Shown here: piece after piece, positions 34,951 to 43,983 of the stretch | Position numbering within the stretch: position 1 is the stretch's first letter | Layout: every line of letters begins with the position of its first letter | From: Clostridium estertheticum | GTDB lineage: Bacteria > Bacillota > Clostridia > Clostridiales > Clostridiaceae | Direction of reading: 5' to 3' | Length of the DNA stretch: 64,000 bases | Assembly: GCF_011065935.2 (NCBI RefSeq) | Contig: NZ_JAAMNH020000001.1 | Coordinates: 3,059,001 to 3,123,000 of the forward strand | Made by a program: the position numbers and the translations under genes | The notes under the pieces: model-generated | The model's input: only the letters and a program-made list of their open reading frames with translations | The model's database searches: none | Told to the model about the DNA's origin: nothing

Positions 34951-35778
34951 ATGGATATGTGGTTTAAAGAAGGTCAAATAGCGAATGCTGCTATGACTTA
35001 TAAAATAAAGGAAACTTTGGTAACAAAAACAACTCCGTTCCAAGAGCTTGCAATTCTTGATACTGAAGCCTTTGGAAGAATGCTAGTGCTGGATGGAATA
35101 GTTCAAACTACTATAGAAGACGAATATGTATATCACGAAATGATAACTCATATTCCTCTATTTACACATCCAAATCCTAAAAAGGTTCTTGTTGTTGGTG
35201 GAGGAGATGGTGGCGCTATTCGCGAGGTGTTAAAACATCCCGGCATTGAGAAAGCAGTGCTCTGCGAAATCGATGTGGATGTTGTTACAGAATGTAAAAA
35301 ATATCTTCCTGAAATAAGTTGTGCTCTAGAAAACCCCAAATGTGAAGTTTTTATTGGGGATGGTATAAAGTACGTTCATGAACACAAAAATGAATTTGAT
35401 GTAGTAATTGTAGACTCTACTGACCCTTTTGGAGCTGCTGAAGGATTATTTGGAGGAAGTTTCTACAAAGAGATATTTGAATGTTTAACAAAAGACGGTA
35501 TTTTCATTGCACAAACAGAAACTCCCTTTTTTCTACCTGAAGTAGTGAAAAGAGTATTTAATGATGCAAAAGCTGTATTCCCTGTTACAAAATTATTTAT
35601 GGCAGCTATCCCTACATATCCAAGTGGATACTGGAGCTTCACTGTGGGTTCAAAAAAATACGACCCAGAAACAGTAGATTTATCAGCTGCTTATGAATTT
35701 GATACTAGGTACTATACTAAAAAGCTACATAAAGCTTGTTTCGCCTTACCTAAGTTTGTAGAAGATTTAATAAAATAG
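34951..35778 (+). CDS. speE: spermidine synthase
   Basis: The 275-residue enzyme has GGGDGGAIREV (decarboxylated SAM site), YHEMITHIPL and DSTDPFGAAEGLF. It transfers aminopropyl groups to putrescine. GGAGGA precedes the ATG. Neither speD nor other polyamine genes are adjacent. Confidence 0.94.
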   Translation: MDMWFKEGQIANAAMTYKIKETLVTKTTPFQELAILDTEAFGRMLVLDGIVQTTIEDEYVYHEMITHIPLFTHPNPKKVLVVGGGDGGAIREVLKHPGIEKAVLCEIDVDVVTECKKYLPEISCALENPKCEVFIGDGIKYVHEHKNEFDVVIVDSTDPFGAAEGLFGGSFYKEIFECLTKDGIFIAQTETPFFLPEVVKRVFNDAKAVFPVTKLFMAAIPTYPSGYWSFTVGSKKYDPETVDLSAAYEFDTRYYTKKLHKACFALPKFVEDLIK

Positions 35779-35781
35779 AAG

Positions 35782-35838
35782 AAAAATAATAGAAGCAAGG
35801 ATGATTAAATAAAATATCACCTTCCTTCTATTATTTTT
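35782..35838 (+). terminator. terminator of speE
   Basis: AAAAATAATAGAAG pairs with CTTCTATTATTTTT; the inner part is imperfect. Confidence 0.7.
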
Positions 35839-35865
35839 GCTTAGCCTCTTAAAAATATAGAGTAT

Positions 35866-36504
35866 TTACATAATGACTGTAATAATATCCTCTACAGACT
35901 TTCTATGTGGTCTTTTGTTTTCCTGGTCTAAGGGTAATCCAATAGGAGTTAATGCCATTAATGAATACCCTTCTTTTTTGAAATTAATGGCGTCACTAAT
36001 TTCTTTTGCAGCATAATTTGGGCCTGTCATCCAGCATGTTCCATAACCAAGAGATGCTGCGGCAAGTAATAAATTTTCTATAGCTGCAGCAACTCCTTGT
36101 ATCCCTGGCGCAGTATCAAGAAGTTCTTGTATAGCTTCCTTGCTTTCATTAATAGCCTTAAATTCTTCAAGTCCCGTTGGTTTATAAATGCCTGCATATA
36201 TCAAAATTAAACAAGGGGCATTTCTAAAAGCAGTATGGTATTTTAAAACTTTAGTAAAAAATGACTTAATATCTTTATCTGCAATTTTAGCAGCAATTTG
36301 TTCATTTTTAATTTCTACCACATTTACTATTTCATTTATCTTTTCTTTACTTCTAATTATTACAAAGTGCCAATTCTGATCATTTTTACCAGATGGAGCA
36401 TGAATAGCCGCTTTAATAATCTCCTGCAAATCATCCAGGGGAACAACTTCATCTTTAAATCTTCTTATACTGTGTCTTTTATAAATGAAATCTAAATTGG
36501 ACAT
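35866..36504 (-). CDS. nitroreductase family protein
   Basis: A 212-residue FMN-binding nitroreductase-like protein: YKRHSIRRFKDEVVP, the FMN contact HAPSGKNDQNWHFVII and GYGTCWMTGPNYA. The family reduces nitro groups, quinones or other electron acceptors with NAD(P)H; the natural substrate is unknown. AGGAGG precedes the ATG. It follows the 4-hydroxybutyrate operon but a terminator lies between. Confidence 0.9.
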   Translation of the reverse strand: MSNLDFIYKRHSIRRFKDEVVPLDDLQEIIKAAIHAPSGKNDQNWHFVIIRSKEKINEIVNVVEIKNEQIAAKIADKDIKSFFTKVLKYHTAFRNAPCLILIYAGIYKPTGLEEFKAINESKEAIQELLDTAPGIQGVAAAIENLLLAAASLGYGTCWMTGPNYAAKEISDAINFKKEGYSLMALTPIGLPLDQENKRPHRKSVEDIITVIM

Positions 36505-36520
36505 GTGAAACCTCCTATCA

Positions 36521-36554
36521 TATAAGAAGAGAGGTTCGCACCTCTCTTCTTATA
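36521..36554 (-). terminator. terminator of the 4-hydroxybutyrate operon
   Basis: TATAAGAAGAGAGGT pairs exactly with ACCTCTCTTCTTATA around TCGC, directly behind the 4hbD stop. Confidence 0.85.
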
Positions 36555-36563
36555 TTTTAATAT

Positions 36564-37682
36564 TTAATATAAACTCTTATAAATATCTCTAATTTCATCT
36601 CTGCTTAGAGGTACATAATTATTATTTAAAAGTCTTTGTTGACCTACAACAACGCTATCTGCAAAACTTTCAATTTCTTCTACCTTCATACCATAATCTT
36701 TTAGTGGTTTTCTAACTAATAATTTATCAAGTACTCCAGCAAGTGAAGCAAACACATCACTATCTGCATTTACATTTAAAATATCTGCAAGTATTTTATT
36801 AACATCTTTAATTTTACCATTTGGATTTTTCTTATTGTAAGTTCTAAATACCTCAACAAACATCTGGTAGTTTGCTTCTCCATGAGGAACGTGGTAAGTG
36901 CCTCCAAGAGGATAAGAAAGTGCATGAACAGCCCCAACTCCTGTGTTACCAAAAGCAATACCTGCATAGTTACTACCTATAACAAAATCTTCAATTATTG
37001 CTTTTCTATACTCTTCACCTTTTTGAATAATTTTCATATATCCCTTTAAAATCAATTCCATTGCTTTCACACTAAATAATTCTGTGTAAGGATTAGATTT
37101 TGGTGATACATAAGACTCAATAGCATGAATTAGTGCATCAATTGAACTCGCCACAAAGAATTTATACGGAAGTCCTTTAACAAGTTCTGGGATAAGTACT
37201 GCATGATCTGCTAATAATTCATCTGTAGCAAGTCCCATCTTTGTATGCTTAGCTTTGATTTCAGCTATAGATAAATTTGTAACTTCTGAGCCTGTTCCAG
37301 CAGTTGTAGGAACTATTATAAGCTCCTTATCCTTTATTAATGGAACTGTTTTCTCGAATAAATCTAATGCTCTATTTTCACCCTTTATTACAAGAAGTTT
37401 TGCTATATCAATAACACTACCGCCACCTATAGCAAATATTCTTTTAAATGTCTTTCCTTTAATAACTGATAATACTGCATCAATTATCTCATCAGAAGGT
37501 TCACCAACACCAAATTTTTCTAGAAAAACTATCTCAGCTTTAAGATTTAAACTTCCGAAGAATGGATCATATATAAATTCATTTGATAATACAAAATCTC
37601 CTTCACCTATATTAAAGGTTTCTGCAAATTCTTTTGATGTATCAAATTTATGGATTTGTGATTTAATTGAAAATAATTTCAT
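36564..37682 (-). CDS. 4hbD: NAD-dependent 4-hydroxybutyrate dehydrogenase
   Basis: The 372-residue iron-type alcohol dehydrogenase has GGGSVIDIAK, PTTAGTGSEVT and the metal-binding region HALSYPLGGTYHVPHGEAN. It resembles the C. kluyveri 4hbD product throughout as I remember it. It interconverts succinate semialdehyde and 4-hydroxybutyrate with NADH. AGGAGG precedes the ATG; it is the last gene of the operon. Confidence 0.92.
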   Translation of the reverse strand: MKLFSIKSQIHKFDTSKEFAETFNIGEGDFVLSNEFIYDPFFGSLNLKAEIVFLEKFGVGEPSDEIIDAVLSVIKGKTFKRIFAIGGGSVIDIAKLLVIKGENRALDLFEKTVPLIKDKELIIVPTTAGTGSEVTNLSIAEIKAKHTKMGLATDELLADHAVLIPELVKGLPYKFFVASSIDALIHAIESYVSPKSNPYTELFSVKAMELILKGYMKIIQKGEEYRKAIIEDFVIGSNYAGIAFGNTGVGAVHALSYPLGGTYHVPHGEANYQMFVEVFRTYNKKNPNGKIKDVNKILADILNVNADSDVFASLAGVLDKLLVRKPLKDYGMKVEEIESFADSVVVGQQRLLNNNYVPLSRDEIRDIYKSLY

Positions 37683-37723
37683 TATTTTTCCTCCTATTTT
37701 ATAATTAATTTATATTAGGGAAA

Positions 37724-37752
37724 TAGGTTTCAACTTAACCCGTTGAAACCTA
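37724..37752 (-). other. intercistronic hairpin sucD-4hbD
   Basis: TAGGTTTCAAC pairs exactly with GTTGAAACCTA around 7 bases, between two genes of one operon. No T-run follows, so mRNA stabilisation or partial attenuation is likelier than full termination. Confidence 0.6.
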
Positions 37753-37762
37753 CTAATTTTAT

Positions 37763-39133
37763 CTATTCTGCCCAGATTTCCTCAGCAGTTGGAACTTTAG
37801 CATCCTTATTAAAATATCCTATTCTTGATATATTTATTAAGTGATAATAAGTAAAGTTTTCAGATATTGAATTATTTCCCCATGATCCACAACCAAGAGT
37901 TGTAGATGGATTAAAGCCGTTATTAAAACTTCCGCCTGCTCCTGTAGATGATGTTTGATTAACAACTAATCTACTTATAGGTAATTCTTTACCTGCATAT
38001 TCAATATGAGCATCATCATTTGAATGAACAGCTGTAGTATGTCCTGCACCTTCATATAAAAGATTAGTTTTAGCTAGTTGTACTGCTTCTTCAAAAGTAT
38101 TGTAAGTCATTGTTATCATATATGGGAACATTTTTTCCTTGTTAAGTACATCTAGTGATCCTATTCCTTTAGTTTTTAATATAACTACTTTTGTAGCTTC
38201 CGGAACCACGACTCCTGCCATATCAGCAACAAACTGAACTGATTGACCAACAAGTTTACCATTTATTACACCACCTGGGAACATAACATTTCTAAACTTA
38301 TCAATTGCTTCTTCATCTTCAATGTAGTATGCGCCATTGTTAGTAAAGGCCTGCATTATTTCAGCATGTTTTTCAACTGGAGCTATAATGCTTTGTTCTC
38401 CAGAGCATATGATACCATTATCAAATTTTCTTCCTGCGATAATATCTTTTGCAGCTTGATCAAAATCATAATTTCTATCAATAATAACTTGAACATTTCC
38501 TGCTCCAACTCCAAATGCTGGCTTTCCGCTGGCATAAGCAGCCTTTACCATTCCCATTCCACCAGTAGCTACTACTGTATCAACAGCTGACATTAATTCT
38601 CCTGTTAATTCAACGGATGGTTCTGCTATTATTTGAATCAAGTTTTCTGGTGCTCCGAGTTTCCTTAATTCATCATTCATTAGTTTAACAGCATGTGCTG
38701 AGCAATTCTTAGATCTTGGATGTGGTGCTACAATAATTGAATTTCTTCCTTTAATAGCAAACATAGCATTACACATTGGTGTAACTATTGGATTTGTGGT
38801 TGGTGTAATAGAACCTATAACGCCCTTTGGTTTTGCTACTAGTAATATCCCTTCTTTTCCTTCTTCAGGCCCCATGATATCTACTGACTTTTTACCTTTT
38901 AAGCTATTCCATATAGTCCTTGATTTACCCATATTCTTAGCTACCTTATCTTCATAAACTCCCATTCTTGTTTCTGTTACTGCTTCTTTTGCTAGTATTT
39001 CAGCATTATCAAATATAACTTTACCAATTACTCTAACTAATGCATCCACTTGTTCTTGGTTATAGTTTGCAATACCTACTTGAGCTTTCCTTGCCTTAAC
39101 CATCATTTCATTTATATATGCTTTATTATCCAT
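37763..39133 (-). CDS. sucD: CoA-acylating succinate-semialdehyde dehydrogenase
   Basis: The 456-residue aldehyde dehydrogenase has the catalytic cysteine in GIICSGEQS (C243) and ITPTTNPIVTPMCNAMFAIK, and ends with the family pattern SISENFTYYHLINISRIGYF. It reduces succinyl-CoA to succinate semialdehyde with NAD(P)H. The match to C. kluyveri SucD, as recalled, extends over the whole length. AGGAGG precedes the ATG. Confidence 0.92.
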   Translation of the reverse strand: MDNKAYINEMMVKARKAQVGIANYNQEQVDALVRVIGKVIFDNAEILAKEAVTETRMGVYEDKVAKNMGKSRTIWNSLKGKKSVDIMGPEEGKEGILLVAKPKGVIGSITPTTNPIVTPMCNAMFAIKGRNSIIVAPHPRSKNCSAHAVKLMNDELRKLGAPENLIQIIAEPSVELTGELMSAVDTVVATGGMGMVKAAYASGKPAFGVGAGNVQVIIDRNYDFDQAAKDIIAGRKFDNGIICSGEQSIIAPVEKHAEIMQAFTNNGAYYIEDEEAIDKFRNVMFPGGVINGKLVGQSVQFVADMAGVVVPEATKVVILKTKGIGSLDVLNKEKMFPYMITMTYNTFEEAVQLAKTNLLYEGAGHTTAVHSNDDAHIEYAGKELPISRLVVNQTSSTGAGGSFNNGFNPSTTLGCGSWGNNSISENFTYYHLINISRIGYFNKDAKVPTAEEIWAE

Positions 39134-39172
39134 TATTATTTTCCTCCTATTTGTTATGTATTACTTTATTTA

Positions 39173-40726
39173 TTAACATATATTTCTTTCAGATTGATCT
39201 ATTTTATTGTTGTATTTAATTATTTTTCTATCCCTCATAGTTCCTGTAGCTAAAAATCTACTATGCCATCCTAAAGCTTTCTCAAGCATATGTGGTGTAT
39301 GTTTTGCTCCAGTGAGTTGTGCATCTTCAAAATATTTCATAAGTGCTACTTTATAATCTGGGTGTGCACAATTATTAATAATTTTTAGTGCTCTTTCTCT
39401 TGGGCACAATCCTCTTAAATCTGCTACCCCTTGTTCTGTTACAATAACCATAACATCGTGCTCTGTGTGGTCTACATGAGATACCATTGGAACAATTGAA
39501 GAGATATCTCCTTTTTTTGCAATGGACTCTGTAGTGAATATAGTTAAGTATGCATTTCTTGCAAAATCTCCTGATCCACCAATGCCATTCATCATTTTAC
39601 TTCCCATTATATGTGTTGAGTTTACATTTCCATATATGTCCACTTCTATAGCTGTATTCATAGCAATAACACCTATTCTTCTTGCAATCTCAGGATTATT
39701 ACTTATTTCTTGAGGCCTTAATACAATCTTATCTTTATAAAAATCTATTTCTTCTTTAAATTCAACCATTTTCTCTGGAGAAGGACTTATGGCTGTGGAA
39801 GATGCCATTACTGCTTTTCCACATTTCAATAAGTCTAACATAGAATCTTGTATTACCTCTGTATAACAAGTCAAATTCTTAAAATTTGACTCACAAAGAC
39901 CTCCAAGTACTGCATTGGCTACACTACCTACCCCAGATTGCAGTGGTAATAAATTCTCTGGTAGCCTACCTTCTTCTACTTCCTTCTCTAAAAACTGGAT
40001 TAAATTTTTAGAAATTTTCTTTGATGCTTCATCAATGGCTGCAAGTGGTCTTGTTTTGTCTAAAAGATCTGTCATAACAATGGCTGCAATTTTTTCAATT
40101 CCACAAGGTATACAGGTTGTCCCAATTCTATCTCCAGGGTGCATAAGTGGAATTGGTTTTCTAAAAGGTGGTTTTTCTGTCATATATATATCTGCCATTC
40201 CTTCTAGTTGCATGGGTTGACTTTCATTCACTTCTACAATTACAAAATCTGCATTTTTTATATAACAAGCTGCATTCCCAATGGCTGTAGAGGGTACAAT
40301 ACACCCGTCTTCTGTAATTGCAACAGCTTCAATAATTGCCACATTTACTTTAGGAATCACTCCACAATCTACATATTGGGTACTATGACTTAAATGCATG
40401 TCTATATAATCTATATCTCCTTTATTGATGCTATTTCTTACTTCATTATTGGTTTGATATGGCAATCTTTTAGAAATAATTCCTGCCTCAGCCCATGCTC
40501 CATCAATTTCTGCCCCAACGGAAGCACCAGTATATAGTGTTAATTTCATTTTTTCACCAGTAGCTTTTACTCTAGCGGCTAGTGCCAATGGAACTGCTTT
40601 GGGATAACCTGATGGCGTAAATCCACTTACGCCTACTACCATTTTATCCACAATTAGTTTTGCAGCTTCCTTCGCACTCATTATTTTACACTCTAGACTT
40701 GCATTTCTTATTCTTTCAATATTCAT
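39173..40726 (-). CDS. cat1: succinyl-CoA:acetate CoA-transferase (Cat1 type)
   Basis: ATG 40726 behind GGGGTGAAAG gives 517 residues; longer reading would overlap the abfT gene. It contains SGFTPSGYPK, LQSGVGSVANAVL, the active-site TEVIQDSMLDL and IMGSKMMNGIGGSGDFARNA, all shared with C. kluyveri Cat1. It activates succinate with acetyl-CoA or another acyl-CoA as donor. It starts 16 bases after abfT. Confidence 0.92.
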   Translation of the reverse strand: MNIERIRNASLECKIMSAKEAAKLIVDKMVVGVSGFTPSGYPKAVPLALAARVKATGEKMKLTLYTGASVGAEIDGAWAEAGIISKRLPYQTNNEVRNSINKGDIDYIDMHLSHSTQYVDCGVIPKVNVAIIEAVAITEDGCIVPSTAIGNAACYIKNADFVIVEVNESQPMQLEGMADIYMTEKPPFRKPIPLMHPGDRIGTTCIPCGIEKIAAIVMTDLLDKTRPLAAIDEASKKISKNLIQFLEKEVEEGRLPENLLPLQSGVGSVANAVLGGLCESNFKNLTCYTEVIQDSMLDLLKCGKAVMASSTAISPSPEKMVEFKEEIDFYKDKIVLRPQEISNNPEIARRIGVIAMNTAIEVDIYGNVNSTHIMGSKMMNGIGGSGDFARNAYLTIFTTESIAKKGDISSIVPMVSHVDHTEHDVMVIVTEQGVADLRGLCPRERALKIINNCAHPDYKVALMKYFEDAQLTGAKHTPHMLEKALGWHSRFLATGTMRDRKIIKYNNKIDQSERNIC

Positions 40727-40742
40727 ACTTTCACCCCACATT

Positions 40743-42044
40743 TTAAAATTTTCTTTTAAATCTATTTTCCCACTCTTTTGTAAGTTCTGCTCTAAAATCT
40801 GGATGGGCAATCGCGATTAACACTCTACCCCTTTCACTTAAAGTTTTCCCTTTAAGTTCAGCAATACCATACTCTGTAACCACATAATGTATATCATTTC
40901 TTGATGTAGTTACCGCTGCACCCTCATCCAATAAAGGTACAATTCTGGATCTGGTTCCTTTACTTGCCGTGGATGGCATAGCAATAATGGATTTCCCGCC
41001 TTTTGCCATGGCAGCACCTCTTGTAAAGTCTACTTGCCCACCAACTCCACTGAACTGCTTAAGTCCTATGCTCTCTGCTACTACTTGACCCATAAGGTCT
41101 ACTTGTAGACAGGAATTGATACACACCATTTTATAGTTTTGCATAATTACCAAAGGATTATTTACATAATCTACTGAATGCATGGATATCATAGGGTTAT
41201 TGTCTGCAAAATCAAAAAGTCTTTTGGATCCCATTAAAAAGGTAACTACAATCTTACCTGGATGTAAGGTCTTCATTTTGTTTGTTATAACGCCAGCCTC
41301 TACAAGTTCCACCACTCCATCTGAAATCATTTCAGAATGAATTCCTAAATCCTTTTTATCTTTTAAGAATAAAAGTACAGCATCTGGAATCGCTCCAATT
41401 CCCAATTGTAATGTAGATCCATCTTCAATTAGTTTTGCACAATTTTCTCCAATTATTTTTTCTACATCGCCTATTTTAGCTGCTTTTAATTCTATAATAG
41501 GATTTGAGGTTTCAACAATATAGTCTATATCTGAAACATGAATAAAGTTATCTCCCATTGTCCTTGGCATATGCGTATTTACTTCTGCAATTACTAGCTT
41601 TGCACATTCTGTAGCAGGCTTTGTATAATCATTAGATAACCCATAACTACAATAGCCATGTTCATCTGGAGTGCTAACTTGAATTATCGCCACATCCACT
41701 GGCAAGATTCCTTCGCGAAAAAGCTCTGGAACCTTATAAAAAAAACATGGGGTATAATCTGCTCTACCCTCAGCTACCGCGGCCCTTGTACCACCACCTA
41801 CGAAAAGTGCATTGTGATGAAAATACGGTTCCATTATATCCTTTACATATTCCCCTTTTCCTAGAGACACCATGTGTACAATTTCCACATCTCGATAATT
41901 TTCCTTATTTGCAATCATAGCTTCTATAACATCAATTGGTTCTGAACAAGCATGTGCTGTTACGACTCTATCTCCTGATTTAATTTTAGCTGCAGCTGAT
42001 TTTGGAGAAACTATTTTACTTTTATAAGTTTCTTGCCAACTCAC
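40743..42044 (-). CDS. abfT: 4-hydroxybutyrate CoA-transferase
   Basis: GTG 42044, six bases behind GAGGTG, gives 433 residues beginning SWQETYK, aligned with the AbfT start. The active-site glutamate lies in HSEMISDG and falls at residue 238, the position known for AbfT/Cat2. GVGGQVDFTRGAAMAKGGK is typical. It makes 4-hydroxybutyryl-CoA from acetyl- or butyryl-CoA. Confidence 0.93.
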   Translation of the reverse strand: MSWQETYKSKIVSPKSAAAKIKSGDRVVTAHACSEPIDVIEAMIANKENYRDVEIVHMVSLGKGEYVKDIMEPYFHHNALFVGGGTRAAVAEGRADYTPCFFYKVPELFREGILPVDVAIIQVSTPDEHGYCSYGLSNDYTKPATECAKLVIAEVNTHMPRTMGDNFIHVSDIDYIVETSNPIIELKAAKIGDVEKIIGENCAKLIEDGSTLQLGIGAIPDAVLLFLKDKKDLGIHSEMISDGVVELVEAGVITNKMKTLHPGKIVVTFLMGSKRLFDFADNNPMISMHSVDYVNNPLVIMQNYKMVCINSCLQVDLMGQVVAESIGLKQFSGVGGQVDFTRGAAMAKGGKSIIAMPSTASKGTRSRIVPLLDEGAAVTTSRNDIHYVVTEYGIAELKGKTLSERGRVLIAIAHPDFRAELTKEWENRFKRKF

Positions 42045-42058
42045 ATTTGTCACCTCAT

Positions 42059-42337
42059 TTACATATCTTTTTTTATTATTTTTTTATATGCATCCCACAA
42101 TTCTGAACTTACATCATAAACTTGTATTACTTTCTTAATTTCTGGTATCTTTTTCTTCAACGTTTTTTCTACTACATCCTCTATAGTGATTTTAGCAGAA
42201 GGGCAACCTTTGCAAGCCCCTAAAAACTTAATCTCCACTATTCCATTTTCCACCTTGATAACTTCAATATCGCCATCATGTAATGCCAATTGGGGTTTTA
42301 CTTCTTCTTGAATTATTTTATTAATTTTTTCTATCAT
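42059..42337 (-). CDS. NifU C-terminal-domain protein (Fe-S scaffold/carrier)
   Basis: 92 residues with the NifU-like domain: LALHDGDIEVIKVENGIVEI and the cluster motif CKGCPSA, then a helical tail of about 20 residues. Such Nfu-type proteins carry Fe-S clusters to client enzymes. It sits between abfD, whose product needs a [4Fe-4S] cluster, and abfT, 14 bases before the latter, so delivery to AbfD is a plausible role. Confidence 0.85.
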   Translation of the reverse strand: MIEKINKIIQEEVKPQLALHDGDIEVIKVENGIVEIKFLGACKGCPSAKITIEDVVEKTLKKKIPEIKKVIQVYDVSSELWDAYKKIIKKDM

Positions 42338-42406
42338 ATTTACCTCATTTATAAGAGGGGAATCCCCCCCTGTTCCTTTTACATTTTTCTAATAGATATA
42401 ATAATT

Positions 42407-43858
42407 TTATTCGTTTACTTTGGCTATAGTTTTTGCTAATTTTTTCTTATATGCTAAGTTTCCCTGTCTTGCAATCATTATTCTTTGTGCTTGTGGTGAT
42501 CCAGCTCCGTGCATGGATTCTGTTCGATAGCCTACTGCTGCTGTTCCAAGGGTCATATTTTCGATTAATCTTAAAATTTTCATACGATTTTCAGTAGAAA
42601 CTGCTGCTACACCTTTTAAGTATTTATCTATATATGGTCCTGTTTTTGGATTTCTGAAATCTTGTTCTGAAGGCATTGTTACCATTAACCCTCCAGCTAT
42701 ATCTTCTGCAAGTCTACAAATTTCATAGGGGAATCTAGTAACATTTTGCTTACATACATTTGCAAGTAAATTATCTATTTCATAGTTTCCTGCTTTTGTT
42801 ACATGCCCTTCTGCAGAACATGCTATTCCACAAGCGAATAGTGTTTCATTTAGGTGAGTCATTTCTATTAACTTATCCTTAATGTGTGTTGCTTTATGAG
42901 CCCCATTATATTCTGAAGCTACCGCTGCTGCTCCGATCAGTACATCACCAACGCCAACTTTACATCCACCATAGCTTTGTCTGTGATATCCAGCAAATCT
43001 TTCTACAAGCATTCCTGCAAATTCAGTTTCTCCATTTAAAAATATTCTATCATTAGGCACAAATACATTTTCAAATACAGTTAATGTTTCTTGTCCACCA
43101 AATTCACTATTTCCTCTATCAATCATTCCATCTTCTAGTTTTCTTGTATCACAAGATTGACGTCCATATATATGGAACACACCCTCTGCATCTGTTGGAA
43201 CTGCAAATGATACTGCCCAATCTTTATCATTTTCTGTCATTGCTATTGTTGGCATTACAATTATTTCATGGGAATTTGTCATACCTGTTTGATGTGCTTT
43301 TGCACCTCTTACTACTATACCATCCGCTCTTCTTTCTACTACTCTTAAGTACATATCTGGATCTTCTTGTTTACTAGGTGAAAGGCCTCTATCTCCTTTT
43401 GGATCTGTCATAGCACCATCCACTGTTAAATCATTATTTTGAACATAAGTCAAAAATTTCTTGAAGTTCTCATGATAGCTTGTTCCATGTTCTTTGTCTA
43501 ATTCATAAGTAGTACTAAATAAAGAATTGAAAGCATCCATTCCAACACATCTTTGGAAGCAAGAAGCCGTTTTTTGTCCAAGCAAACGCTGCATTTTAAC
43601 TTTCTTTATTAAATCTCCCGTATTTTGATGAAGATGCGTAAAACGATTTACTTTTTCTCCAGTCAAGTCTGAAGTAGCAGTCATTAAATCTTCAAATTCT
43701 GGATTTTGCGCTAATTCGTATGTCATTGCTACAGAATTTAAAGATGGGCGAATAATTGGATGATCTACAACATTTTCTACTAATTCCCCAAACATATAAA
43801 CCTTTAGATTTAATTTTCTAAGACTTTCTATATATTGTTCTTTTGTCATTAATCCCAT
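42407..43858 (-). CDS. abfD: 4-hydroxybutyryl-CoA dehydratase / vinylacetyl-CoA isomerase
   Basis: The 483-residue flavin and [4Fe-4S] enzyme is close to AbfD throughout (LLGQKTASCFQRCVGMDAFN). The cluster ligands are present: two cysteines at 100 and 104, H292 and C299 (YHRQSYGGC). It dehydrates 4-hydroxybutyryl-CoA to crotonyl-CoA by a ketyl-radical route. AAGGAG precedes the ATG. A short GC hairpin (42352-42370) follows before the nifU-like gene. Confidence 0.95.
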   Translation of the reverse strand: MGLMTKEQYIESLRKLNLKVYMFGELVENVVDHPIIRPSLNSVAMTYELAQNPEFEDLMTATSDLTGEKVNRFTHLHQNTGDLIKKVKMQRLLGQKTASCFQRCVGMDAFNSLFSTTYELDKEHGTSYHENFKKFLTYVQNNDLTVDGAMTDPKGDRGLSPSKQEDPDMYLRVVERRADGIVVRGAKAHQTGMTNSHEIIVMPTIAMTENDKDWAVSFAVPTDAEGVFHIYGRQSCDTRKLEDGMIDRGNSEFGGQETLTVFENVFVPNDRIFLNGETEFAGMLVERFAGYHRQSYGGCKVGVGDVLIGAAAVASEYNGAHKATHIKDKLIEMTHLNETLFACGIACSAEGHVTKAGNYEIDNLLANVCKQNVTRFPYEICRLAEDIAGGLMVTMPSEQDFRNPKTGPYIDKYLKGVAAVSTENRMKILRLIENMTLGTAAVGYRTESMHGAGSPQAQRIMIARQGNLAYKKKLAKTIAKVNE

Positions 43859-43983
43859 TAAGAACAGCTCCTTTAATATTTATTTTGAATTTTATTAATT
43901 TTTATTTTATTTTCACTATTAATCATAGCAAAAACTATGCCAACTTCTCTATTATATATTTTTATAAAAAAGCCTTATCAGAT

